Shown: positions 53,227 to 64,000 of the stretch, piece by piece
How positions within the stretch are numbered: the first letter of the stretch is position 1
Layout: each line of letters starts with the position of its first letter
Assembly: GCA_947568835.1 (NCBI GenBank)
Contig: OX387603.1
Span: 2,891,701 to 2,955,700 of the forward strand
Reading direction: 5' to 3'
Source: Protonemura montana
Taxonomy: Eukaryota; Arthropoda; Insecta; Plecoptera; Nemouridae
Length of the DNA: 64,000 nucleotides
Program-made: the position numbers and the translations under genes
The notes under the pieces: generated by a model
The model's input: only the letters and a program-made list of their open reading frames with translations
Told to the model about the DNA's origin: nothing
Database searches by the model: none

Positions 53227-56200
53227 CTATTCGAACGTGATCCCAGTTTTACTGGTGATCCAGTCCAGATATTGAGGAATGAAAATTCCGCCGTAGCTAA
53301 ACGCTGGACCATTGGATCCTGGCAACTTCCGGTTTGTTTCAAAGTGAGAAATAATTGAGACTTGTCGATAAACGCCTTCAGGATCCTTCCAGACAACCGG
53401 GCCTCCCGAGTCACCCTAAAGACAAACAATGGCAGGTCATTGAATCAGTTCTGTGCCGTAGTCAAGGTAGTTAAAATATAATCTTATATGCAAGCGTACC
53501 TATCTCTTCCTACAAGCAACATGCGTTCTTGGATAAAAGATGCCATCTACATCAGGAGTTCTTGCTGCCTAGCGCAGAGAGCGGCTTTTTTCGCCCTTAC
53601 GAAGGTCAAAATTTGACAGACGGCAACAATAAGGTAAAAAAAAAACCAAACTACTGTTTAGAAGTTACTTAGGACCTTCTCTCGTTGGTGGTGTGTTTAT
53701 TTCTCAAGCTTCGCTAAAGATTTTTGGACAGCAAAACTAAATCAAAAATACATTGCTGTGTAAACTTACACTAACTCAACTGTAAACTTAAACTTACTGT
53801 GTATACAGAAACATTTTCAGACCAATCGGAGCATAAAAACGAAATTCCCTCGCAATTTGGTTCCTTTTTGATTTTTAATTCTAAAAACTGCAGATAATCC
53901 GGGTACTGGTCGTTTTGTTTCAGCGCTGAAATGGTAAAACACTTTTGAACACACCAAACAATGAAACCATTACAAATAATTTGTTTCAATTTGTCTAGAT
54001 TTCTTGTATTCATGACCACTTGTTCGTAGACCTGCTTCCTTATTAATGTATTTGCTTTTATGTAGGACACTGGAACTACTTGCCGCATTGCGTACGGTAC
54101 TGAACGCGTTTGATTACATTTTGGTAATTCATCTACATTAAAGGCATCGCTTAACGACGTCGCTTTTCTCACCTGGATTGGAAGTTCGACCCCAACCAGC
54201 GACGAGGACCTTTTCACCAGATCTAAGATACGGCTGCGAGTGCTTGGCAAGTTTCACTGGTTGGATGGTTTCTGTAGTAATACGACACAAGTCCGTTGTG
54301 AATCAAAACAATGTAAGTCAAGGAAAACAATTACTTTTAAAATATATTGACTAAGTCACTGACCCTCGGTTACGGTGACCTTTTCTGTTAAGGCAATAGT
54401 TGTTGTATATGGTATTCATTGGATTAGTGAATCGAAGACTAAGTAGGACCACCCGGGCTAATAGATTTTTTTAACAAACTGTTAAATCTACCCAAACTGC
54501 TTTAACCCTTGAAGAAGTAACTAGTTCAGGTTACAAACCGTTGGTAAATTTAGTAGCCCTTTTCTTAGAATTTAAAACCCAGTTAAAATAGTTTTTGTTA
54601 AAACTTGTGCTAAGGCTAAATCAAGTAGACATGAGTCTAAAAACAATCATAGTTAACCAGATGTTAATGAATTTCAAAACACCTGCGAAATTACATATCT
54701 TACATCTGATACATTTTTCAAAACAATCCAAACATTTTCATAATTATTTTCATCCATTTCTTAAAACAAATTTTTAGGCTGGGAAATCGTTTTCTTGGAA
54801 TAATGGAATTCTATAAAAAATAGAGTTTTTAATATCTATTTTTCGGTCATTAAACGAACTTTGTTATTAAAAGAAGAAAAAGTACTGAGCAAACGAGCTT
54901 TCAAAACACGATTTACTTTAAAAAAACACACATACGCTATAATTCAATAATTACTGCTTTAACATTAATACAAGTATACCTACATCAATCGTTCAGATAA
55001 GAAATATTTAAGATTAAATCAACTTAAGCCAGTCTTAAATCCCAGTCATCGTTGAGAAATAACAAAAACAAACGCCATATGACGGTAACTACATATCTAG
55101 CCAACCACCATTCCTGTCAAGTCAGTCTTCTGTCACCAGTTTCCAGGAAAACAGTTTAACATAAGCACCGAGACTCTGACTTCACATAGAAACCACGTGG
55201 CGCAACCTTCGCGTTGTCACAAAATTGGTCAATTGAAAGACATCCTACCTATCCTGTGTTCACTCACCTGACCATGAGAGTGGAGATGCTGTCTCGATCA
55301 AACCTATGTCGTGTATATGAACACTAGCGAAGTTGGTTTGAACCGCCCCAACGTAGTCCTCGTGTTGGATGAACACACCCGATATCTGCACGACAGCGTC
55401 GGCAGTGTTGAGGGTGAGCGATCCGAAGCGCAGCTCTTTTGGCACAGTTCTGAAACGTCTACGCTTTCGGTGTTAGCCAAAATGTTCTCTGTGCACAAGA
55501 ATCAACTTGAAGCAAACGAGTACCGAGAACCAGACTTTTCAAACGCTGATCCCGTTGTGCTATATTCGTAGGGATGCGCTTTAAGAAAGCTATTTGAAGA
55601 ACAAACAACTTAAAAAATAACATTTTAAAGAAAAGAACGCGTTGCAGAAAATAAATTATGCTCTGTCCCAGGTTTGTGCCGGTATTAAATTTTTAAATGA
55701 ACTTTTAATTGGATGGTTAATAATAGTAATAACTTATCGTCGCGGAATCGTTTAAGAGCTATATTTAAGTATTATGAGTCGTAGTGGCTTTGTGCCTTAC
55801 GTCCCTAAAGTCGCAACAGAGAGGCTGATACGAAGTCTGAAGTAACCAGACAAAACATAAGACGGTATTCCATCCGTCACCTGCCTTCATAAAACAGATG
55901 ACAGATAAAAATAGAGATGTGTATTTTTTGATCTGATATTTCAGTGGTCTGTGGTTGCAAACTTTAAAGTCCAAACAAAAGTCCAAAATGAAGAATAAAC
56001 CATAAGTGCAATATTTACTGCCTGTAGCAGTGAGCAGCCGTCAGCACCCATCTACTGCTGATGATCGAGCCTCCACAAAAATCAAATCCGGTATGAGTAT
56101 AAGATTTTATTAAAACAAGCCACGGAAATTGACTGATCTTGGCAAAGTCACCGCCGTAAATATGCTTTTGAATGCCATTTTGTAGCTTCGCCGCATCTGG

Positions 56201-56616
56201 AAGAACAAAGCCATTTGTTTATATGTTTTTAAATAATTTTAGCAACACAAAATGCTGTTATTGTCGAAGTCAGCTACTTCAGTATCCCCCCTATGATAGC
56301 AGAGGTCCACGTCTAAACACTTTTCAAATCGAATCAATAAAATGACACAAAAATTTGAAATGTGAGTTTTCTTCATTTGGTGGTCTGATGTCACGCTGAC
56401 TCAGCGCCATCCACTAATCAAGTTGCACGATAATACTGAGATTAAATTCTCACGGATTCTGAATTCACTATTCGTGTTTAGAGAATTAAACGTCCTCCTC
56501 GTGCAATGATCAGTGCAAGGTTTTAAATACATAATATTCTTACCTGTGTTTTGCAAGCTCGCCGTGAGGGTGGAAATCACCAGTGTACATAAAATGACAA
56601 TGTCTGATTGGCTCAT
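53227..56616 (-). CDS. Serine protease SP-F (S1A, chymotrypsin-like), six exons
   Basis: Exons 56616-56544 (signal [19 protein letters not shown]), 56196-56019, 55449-55268, 54271-54173, 53925-53798, 53415-53227; 282 aa, phases 1,2,1,1,0. Activation context GIQKHIYGGDFA, so His precedes the new N-terminus. His57 in LTAAHCYRQ, Asp102 in HDIGLIE, Ser195 in [11 protein letters not shown], Ser at 189. No Cys191 or Cys220, and the end reads [12 protein letters not shown]. Closest relative is SP-G: exon 4 and its flanks are the same except for one base over about 190 bp. Divergently paired with SP-D. Intact frame; likely secreted zymogen, substrate unknown. Confidence 0.88.
54480..54655. repeat. 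Fold-back repeat copy in SP-F intron 3
   Basis: Right arm TTTAAAACCCAGTTAAAATA and outer edge AAATCAAGTAGACATGAGTC. The left arm is mostly missing. Confidence 0.75.
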
Positions 56617-56949
56617 TGCAAGGTTGCTAAGCAATACTCTGTTGGGTGCACCAGTGCCCTGTGGGTTTTATTATATTTTCCAATCCACCCAAGTTGACTT
56701 TTGATTGTCTCGTTTTCATTAGACCATGGAATTGTGACAGATTGTTTCAGGTTTAAATGTCACATCAAATATTGAAATTATTTCCGTTCTATTTAAATTT
56801 ATTACACAGCATTAACAGTGCCATTGTTTCTGTAATTACAACCGTGACAGTCATTAAACGAGTTATTTTTTCTTAATTGCATCATCGTGTATAGCAAATC
56901 TATTGCTTGGCACATAAAAGCAATATACACAAGCTAAGGCTTGGGTAGG
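56530..56949. repeat. Inverted repeat, SP-F arm (exon 1 and promoter)
   Basis: Reverse complement of 58870-59287 with few differences. Includes exon 1, the TATA-like element (56667-56677, minus strand) and about 300 bp further upstream. Confidence 0.9.
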
Positions 56950-56963
56950 TGTTCTTTTAAGTA

Positions 56964-58104
56964 GGGGAGACTGGGGCTAGTTGTTACAATTGCGACGTTT
57001 GATTTTTTTTGTGGACATTTAACAAAATTGTCATGGATTTTAAATTTGGCAATGTATTTGCACATCTTTTGACTAACAGAAATAATGTTTATAACATTGA
57101 TAATTCTTTTAATAGGCACGTGATAACGTAAAATTTGTCTAATTGTAAAGTGCAACAACTTGCCCCATGTCGGGGCAAGTTGTTACAGGTCAGGGGCAAG
57201 TTGATACAGTACCTAGTTAATAGGGAAAAAATAAAAACGAACTGATTATAAATAATTTTTAATAGATAATGAATATGAGGGTTTATTTTTTAAGTGAAAT
57301 GTTATATTTACTGAATTAACATTCAACTGTATTAATCGCTTACATACAATATGCACAAATAAACTCTGGTGTGAATACAATACACTTCACATGCGCCCAA
57401 GTCGAACACTGAATGCACTGAATCCTGTCTAGTTCTGCGGGGCCTGATTTGGAGAAGATTCGAGAACAGACAAAACAAACGCAGTCTTCGTTGTCCTCCT
57501 CCGGAGGAGAGTTCTCGTTGACGTCCGTTGGCGCTTTTCGCTTCTTATCTCATATTATGTCAATATGTCAATGTTCCTCCTATAAATTCGCATTTTATAA
57601 CCTGGAAATCTAATGGAAACAATCATATTATATTTTGTACAAACGGAATATGAAACCCAAAAAATAAATCCAGCGTAAAATAGAGAAGGCAGTGTCCCAT
57701 AACCTCACATCATGTCCAGACCCACACAAAAAATGAACTGTAACAACTAGCCCCAGTAGCACTTCAATTACATTAGTGCTATTATTTCACGATCTATTTG
57801 AATATCAGCCCGGAAATAACTATTAGCATTACGAGAAAATGTGGGGCTAACAGGTAACACAATTCATTTGGGGATTGCATTAAAATTTAACAGCTGGGAA
57901 GGAAAAAATTATAAAAATTATATCTTGCCTCTTGGTGTTTAAATCGTTTTATCTCCAATAATTTCCGTACTTCGGCGCTTCGGACTAGTTTTGCAGTTTC
58001 AGACTGACGAGCGACCTAATAGCTAACACTGATATTAATGACACCACGATATTTCAAATCCCCTATTTTTAAAGTCGTTTGTAACAACTTGCCCCAGTCT
58101 CCCC
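56964..58104. mobile_element. pogo-like element, internally deleted, TA target site
   Basis: Termini are inverted repeats starting GGGGAGACTGGGGC and continuing to AGTTGTTACAA (left with CTAG, right with CAAG), flanked by TA on both sides. The GGGGCAAGTTGTTACA word also repeats near 57170-57200. The only coding remnant is a C-terminal cysteine finger on the minus strand. It lies in the spacer between the divergent genes SP-F and SP-D. Confidence 0.8.
57340..57549 (-). pseudogene. C-terminal PHD-like finger of a pogo-type transposase
   Basis: The minus strand reads DKKRKAPTDVNENSPPEED, then a finger with CVCFVC, RIQCIQCSTWAHVKC and FICAYCM before TAA. This C-x2-C...C-x2-C...H-x2-C...C-x2-C tail is typical of insect pogo/Tigger-like DDE transposases. 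An in-frame stop and the lack of DDE sequence upstream show that the rest was deleted. Confidence 0.7.
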
Positions 58105-58869
58105 TATATGTAAATATGTATATATATACAAAGAGATTATTTTCTATATCTTAGTTAAAGATAAGAGTTCAAATACTTGCTTTTACTTTTAAGGGCAACT
58201 CAAGGCTTTGCAAACACCACTCCTAAGAATGTTGGACTGAGGCGTTTTGTCGTGACTGCTGGCAGTAATTCGTGAAGCGAACACGTCACGAGTAGGGAAG
58301 GCCGGCCGAAAGGTTTTTCCATTCCTCCAGACGATCAGGACTTCTTGAAGGACCAGAAGGCCAGTCCGGAAAACATATTCTTGTGTCTTTAATGAATAAA
58401 AAAAGCACCAGAAGAATTTATAATAAAATTGAAAGCTTACCTTGTGGACAAATGCTACTACAAAATAAAAGATGACAGTCCACACATTTCATCATTTAAT
58501 AAATGTATCCATATAAATTTAATGACATTGTCAAATATTGTAATTTATTAAAATACTTGACTTACCAATATAATTTTCTTTGCTGATTATTCTGGAAAAA
58601 AAAATTTAATGAAAAGGAAATAAACTGTTAAACCAAAAACGCTTGGGCTTATAGCTGACGACCTTTTATCAGTAACTTAAAAAAAATATATATAATAATA
58701 ATAATAATAAATAAAAAAAAACACTAAAAGCTGGGGGAACTTGAACTAATAGAAGCTGGCAAAATAAATTAAAAAATTAAAATTAAAAAACTGTGTCTGA
58801 CCATGCATAAAATATTAAAAATCCTTACCGGTTATAATAATGTCACTAAAAAAATAAAAAAAAATAAAT
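58105..58869. other. Spacer between pogo-like element and SP-D promoter
   Basis: 58190-58385 is an inverted match to 62155-62320 (CGGCCGAAAGGTTTTTCCAT and its complement). The rest is AT-rich and resembles, inverted, the region about 31380-31700 upstream of SP-G. No gene supported. Confidence 0.6.
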
Positions 58870-59201
58870 CCACCCAAGCCTTAGCTTGTGCATATTGCTT
58901 TTATGTGCCAAGCAATAGATTTGCTATACACGATGATGCAATTAAGAAAAAATAGCTCGTTTAATGACAGTCACAGTTGTAATTACAGAAACAATGGCAC
59001 TGTTAATGCTGTGTAATAAATTTAAATAGAACGGAAATAATTTCAATATTTGATGTGACGTTTAAACCTGAAACAATCTGTCACAATTCCATGGTCTAAT
59101 GAAAACAAGACAAACAAAAGTCAACTTGGGTGGATTGGAAAATATAATAAAACCCACAGGGCACTGGTGCACCCAACAGAGTATTGCTTAGCAACCTTGC
59201 A
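58870..59201 (+). promoter_or_regulatory. SP-D promoter, arm of inverted repeat with SP-F
   Basis: TATA-like AATATAATAAAA at 59141-59152, about 50 bp before the ATG at 59202. The whole block is conserved with the flanks of SP-E, SP-F and SP-G. Confidence 0.75.
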
Positions 59202-61793
59202 ATGAGCCAATCAGGCATTGTCATTTTATGTACACTGGTGATTTCCACCCTCACGGCGAGCTTGCAAAACACAGGTAAGAACTTTGTAAATTTAAATGCG
59301 TTGTAGACAAAAAAACAAAAATTCAATTTTTGTTAAATCTGAAATTTTACGACATTTGCAAAATAGGAATTCTCTGAAAATAATTTTTAATACAAACGCA
59401 CTGAGACGGAGAGGAAAGTGACAAATTAGGAGGGTCTTTTGTCTCCTTCAATATTGTGTTTGGCTACAAAACTGTTAAAAGTCTTTAGATTGCACCTTGT
59501 TTAGAAAGTAAGACAATTGAATGGTGTATACCGTGTTATGTGCGCGATCTAAAACGAGACAACTTCTAACTGCCGACAATTCAAAACCAAAATTTGTGAA
59601 AAAGTCCATGGCGCCAGATTTGCTTTGCGGGTTGCGTCTAGGATTTGAAGGTAGAGGAGCCGAAATTGCACAGTGGGTTGCATCAAGGAGCTACGCGTGT
59701 AGCAACCAAGATTCATTAGCAATTCCTACAAATTGCTTTGTTATTTCAGAAGCCAAGAAGTTTGGAAATGGGATGCAAAAACATATATTCGGAGGTCGAA
59801 ATGCCTCAACTGGTCAACTTCCCTGGACAGTTTTAGTAAAACTGGTAAAAGGTGACGGCCTTACATTGTGTGGTGGCTCAATCATCAGCCGAAGATGGGT
59901 GCTGACGGGTGCTCACTGCTACGACCGGTAACTATTGCACTCATGTTTAAAGATCAAAGTATGTAACCACGAAAACATGAAATATCAGATCAAAAAATGC
60001 ACGCATCTATTGGTATCGGAGCACCCACCTGTAATTTATTTTATCAAAGCAGATGACAGATGGAATACAGTCTTATGTTTTGGCTGGTTTCTGTACGGAC
60101 TTTTTGCATTTTTAGTAACTTCCATTGAAGAGTAGAATTCCATTGGCAGTTACTCAATTAGCATATATAGTATCTTCTCCGTATGTAAGCTTCTGTGAAG
60201 TGACTCTAAGATCGTAAGGCGCTCAGAGTTTGAGGCTCATAATTAGTTATAAACTGCAGAAGACCTTCATGTATTTTTTTACTCAAACAAGTTTGTTTCC
60301 AGAGGTTTCCTATGTTTTTTTCTCACGTTTCACTTCCAAAAAACCCAGGAACAAAATTTGCACAAAGGAATCAACGGTTGCAAAGTATGGTTTCCAGTTC
60401 CGTTCAGCTTCAAGCTTATTCTTGTGGCGAGATTTTTAAAAGTTTTGACATTCCAGAGATGCGACTATGGAGCTGAGCTTCGGATCTTTGTACTTCTACG
60501 ACACCAACGCAGTCGTGCAGAAACCGACGGTGTTTATCAAACACGAGGATTACGCCGGTCGGGTGCAAACAACCTTCTACAACTTTGATAAACACGACAT
60601 AGCTCTCATCAAATTGCCCCGCCCTCTGGTGTGGTCTGGTGAGTGAACGGAGGATAGGTGTGAAAATATACCTGAAGACTGTTGTATTCGTTGTAGACTC
60701 GGGTCAATATCTAGGTTAATAGATACAACTAATCGGCCAAACCACTTGTCCGACCACGAAGAAACAAAATTAAGCTGAGACTTATCACACAATTGGCAAC
60801 AGATTAACGCGTATCAAAATCAAAATTATTACTTCCTCTTCTAGTAACACGCATTGTAAAAGAAGCTGCCTGCATGACGGTTTGTGTCAACATGTCTTGC
60901 AGGCTCGTTTGCTCTGCAAGAAGTTGAACAGTGGCTTTGTAACTTTGGCTTCAAACTAAGGGCTAGCTTGGGACTTTTTTTTTTTTTTTTTTTAAGTTAT
61001 TGTTTTCCTTCAATTACTTTTTTTTTATTGACAACGAACTTGTTTCGTATTACCACAGCAACCATCAAACCAGTGAAACTTGCAAGGCGCTCGCAGCGGT
61101 ACCTTGGCGACGGTGACAAAATCATCGTCGCTGGTTGGGGTCGAACTTCCAATCCAGGTGAGAAAAGCGACATCGTTTGGAAATGTTTAGCGCAGTGAAG
61201 ATACCAAGAAACTCTCAATAGCTTGTCGCAATGTCCGCAATGTGCGAAACGTGACCTCCGTAAAAGCAAGTACAGTAATAAGCAAGCAGGTACAAACATT
61301 AGTTTTCATATGAACAGGAAATCGACAAAAATCTAAATCAATAATTTGTAATGTATATCGAACTTGAATTGTATATTTTATATTTTTTTATTCCAGCTCT
61401 CAATAGAAGACTTTCGGCCCCGGATTATCTCAAAGTTACAGAGTTAAACGTCAGAACTGACCTGGAATGCAAGAAACTTTTCTTCATATGCTCGGAATGG
61501 ACCAACCAGCGTTCAGTTTACAAAGTAGGTTTGAATAACAAAGCAACTGCCTTCGCTACAGCGCAGAACTGATTCAATAACCTGCCATTGTTTGTCTTAA
61601 GGGCGACTCTGGAGGCCCGGTTGTCTGGAAGGATCCAGCAGGCGTTTATCGTCAAGTCTCGATTATCTCCCATTATGAAACCCACCAGCATTGGCCAGGA
61701 TTCCAGGGTCCTGTGTTTAGCTTTGGTGGCCCTTTTGTTCCTCAATATCTGGACTGGATCACCAGTAAAACTGGCATCAGATTCGAATACTAG
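59202..61793 (+). CDS. Serine protease SP-D (S1A, chymotrypsin-like), six exons
   Basis: Exons 59202-59274 (signal [19 protein letters not shown]), 59750-59927, 60457-60638, 61059-61157, 61397-61524, 61602-61793; 283 aa, phases 1,2,1,1,0. Activation context GMQKHIFGGRNA. His57 in LTGAHCYDR, Asp102 in HDIALIKL, GWG at the end of exon 4, Ser195 in [12 protein letters not shown], Ser at 189. Only four cysteines remain in the protease domain (42, 58, 168, 182 by position). The C-terminal loop is FGGPFVPQYLDWI. A possible AATAAA lies near 62024. Tandem neighbour of SP-E, with which it shares intron 1 sequence. Confidence 0.9.
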
Positions 61794-62379
61794 AGCAAGC
61801 CGGCATAACCACCGCTGTGATCAAGCGTTCCAGCCGATTGACAAACATTGAAAAAATCGAAAAATATTAAACACGGTCTTTTAATGCTAATCGAAAACTA
61901 ACCCAATTTTATTTGCCCTAAAATGGTATTCCACTGCCTTAAGTACATTCCTGACCTTATCCTTAGGAAAACTCATTCTGAGGACACTTGTTCGAGAATT
62001 CTGCGATGATTGATTTGGATAAATAAACTAGGGTTTTAATGCAAAGTTAAAATAAACCATTTGTTATTCAACTTTAACCTTCATGCCAAAATCTGATTTA
62101 CAGTCACAATTTTGTCGCAATCTATTCCCATCCTGAAGGCATACTTTTGAAAAACCTTCGAGTTGAGAAATATGTTTTCCGGACTGGCCTTCTGGTCCTC
62201 CAAGCAGACCTGATCGTCTGGAGGAATGGAAAAACCTTTCGGCCGGCCTTCCCTACTCGTGACGTGTTCGCTTCACGAATTTCTGCCAAATTGTTACGAC
62301 AAAACGCCTCGGTAAATATATATAAATATAAAATTATAATTTAACGAACACCCACACAATCCTTAACATGCATATATTG
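61794..62379. other. 3' flank of SP-D
   Basis: Contains the inverted copy (62155-62320) of the block at 58190-58385. No gene recognised. Confidence 0.6.
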
Positions 62380-62679
62380 CTTCTATGACAAGCATTAAAA
62401 GATTTGCAATGCAAAATGATGCAACTTTTAGAAACTCGTTGCGATACAGTCACAGTTGTAATTACAGGAACAATGGCACTGTTAATGCTGTGTAATAAAT
62501 TTAACTAGAACGGAAAAATTGCAATGTTTGATTTGACATTTAAACTTTAAACAATCTGTCACAATTCCATGGTCTAATGAAAACAAGACAATCGATAGTC
62601 AACTTGGGTTGATTGGAAAATACAATAAAACCCACAGGGCACTGGTGCACCCAACAGACTATTGCTTAGCAACCTTGCA
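62380..62679 (+). promoter_or_regulatory. SP-E promoter, diverged copy
   Basis: Same block as in SP-D, but the TATA-like word is TACAATAAAA (about 62621-62630), one base off the TATAATAAAA of its paralogues. Confidence 0.65.
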
Positions 62680-64000
62680 ATGAGCCGTTTAGGCATTGTC
62701 ATTTTATGTACACTGGTGATTTGCACCCTCACGGCGAGCTTGCAAAACACAGGTAAGAACTTTGTAAATTTAAATGCGTTGTAGACAAAAAAACAAAAAT
62801 TCAATTTTTGTTAAATCTGAAATTTTACGACATTTGCAAAATAGGAATTCTCTGAAAATAATTTTTAATAAAATCGCACTGAGACTGAGAGGTAAGTGGC
62901 AAATTATGTGAGGGTCTTTGGTCTCCTTCAATATTGTGTTTGGCTATAAAACTGTTAAACGTCTTTAGATTGCACCTTATTAAGAAAGTAAGACAATTAA
63001 ATGGTGCATACCGTGTTATGTGCGCGATCTAAAACGAGACAACTTCTAACTGCCGACAATTCAAAACCAAAATATGTGAAAAAGTCCATGGCGCCAGATT
63101 TGCTTTGCGGGTTGCGTCTAAGAGTTGAAGGTAGAGGAGCCGTGTTTGCGCTGCGGGTTGCATCAAGGAGCTACGCGTTTAGCAACCCAGGTTCATTAGC
63201 ATAAAAAAATAATACTGCTCTGATCATTGTACAAGAAGATTTATTTTCCCTGAGTGAAACATGCTTTTTTTGTGGTGTTCGAGGTTTACTGCCAACATTT
63301 TTCACAAAAGCGCATTGTGCCAATAGTTTCATGCATTTAAGAAAATTCATACAAATTGCTTTGTTATTTCAGAAGCCAAGAAGTTTGGAAATGGGATCCA
63401 AAAACATATATTCGGAGGTCAAAATGCCTCAACCGGTCAACTTCCTTGGGCAGTTATAATAAAACGTGTAAAAGGCGACGTCATTGCTATGTGTGGAGGC
63501 TCAATCATCAGCCGAAGATGGGTGCTGACGGCTGCTCACTGCTACGAGCGGTAATTATTGCACTCATGTTCGAACATCAAAGTATGAAACCACGAATCAA
63601 TGAAATATCAGATCAAACAATGCAAAGATCTTTTGTTATCGAAGCTTCAATCTGTCATTTGTTTTATCAAAACAGATGACAGATGGAATACCGTCTTATG
63701 TTTTGGCTGGTTACTATACAGTCTTTGTGTATTCTCATTGTCTTTCGTTCGAGTGGAGAATCTCACTGGCCGTTACCCGATTAGCAAACATAGTATCATT
63801 ATTGGCTGCCCTGTCATCTTCTCTGATGTATTAGTATTGGTATTTGTTTATTTTCATAAGAATTCCTTTGAATCTACAGACATGTCATAGGTAGGTACTT
63901 AAAATTAATTTTTATTACATTATATATTTTATTTGAGAAACAATCAAATTTATTCTAAAACATTTGTTGAGTACAAAGTATTATTAAGTATTGACATAGT
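62680..64000 (+). CDS. Serine protease SP-E (S1A), cut by the window end
   Basis: Exon 1 62680-62752 (signal [19 protein letters not shown]) and exon 2 63373-63550 are present. Exon 2 has [30 protein letters not shown] and His57 in LTAAHCYER, ending at a GTAATT donor. By analogy with SP-D, exon 3 should lie about 500 bp or more downstream, but none is seen before 64000, so the remaining four exons lie outside. Intron 1 is about 150 bp longer than in SP-D. No lesion in the visible part. Confidence 0.85.

Noticed and set aside
58189-58485. 98-codon minus frame upstream of SP-D
   Set aside because: Half of it is the inverted block also found at 62155-62320, where the frame is not kept. No domain recognised.

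Overview
The window is insect nuclear DNA. The strongest evidence is three genes of the insect-restricted odorant receptor (7tm_6) family, together with spliced genes, SINEs, P-type, pogo-like and Merlin-like transposons, and fold-back elements. No species is identifiable. An early-branching or otherwise poorly sampled insect order is plausible but is a guess. All gene models were spliced by eye from open frames, GT/AG sites, intron phases and paralogue comparison.

Layout. 1-2400: a 43-bp satellite of about 44 monomers with a 22-monomer higher-order period. 2485-23716: three minus-strand odorant receptor genes (OR1 2485-5122, OR2 6597-9516, OR3 20000-23716), each with five exons and intron phases 2,0,0,0, ending in a 54-nt exon. 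OR2 carries an in-frame TAG. Between OR2 and OR3 sit a 5.3-kb TIR element (9972-15297) holding two head-to-head spliced genes (a SAM-like protein and a C2H2 zinc-finger protein), an orphan OR last exon (16443-16493), an AT-rich tandem array, and a Merlin/ISXO2-like transposase remnant.

25287-64000: a cluster of S1A serine proteases in two subfamilies. Subfamily 1 (SP-D, E, F, G; six exons, start MSQSGIV or MSRLGIV) comprises SP-G (25287-31040, minus), SP-F (53227-56616, minus), SP-D (59202-61793, plus) and SP-E (from 62680, plus, cut by the window end). Subfamily 2 (SP-A, B, C; seven exons, start MKKVSIV, all minus) forms a tandem triplet at 32434-35231, 41789-44971 and 48064-50907. SP-A has a nonsense codon and a frameshift. 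SP-B keeps a good reading frame but has lost the TATA box and first splice donor of its sisters. SP-F and SP-D are divergent genes whose promoters form a large inverted repeat with a pogo-like element in the spacer. All carry His57, Asp102 and Ser195 where visible, with Ser at 189, so they look like secreted chymotrypsin/brachyurin-type enzymes or their relatives, although disulfide 191-220 is missing.

The protease introns are loaded with mobile DNA. The most notable is a SINE family with a 5S-rRNA-like head and an internal 91-bp VNTR. Its copies date the gene duplications: one insertion is shared by SP-A, B and C, while another is present in SP-G and absent from SP-F. A decayed P-type transposase with a THAP domain (38003-40862) lies between SP-A and SP-B inside a split SINE.

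Most unusual items: the two-gene SAM/zinc-finger TIR element; eight tandem 86-bp copies of the end of SP-G exon 2 (catalytic His plus splice donor); the 5S-like SINE with its VNTR; and the mosaic of homogenised 5' ends and diversified protease domains in SP-A, B and C.
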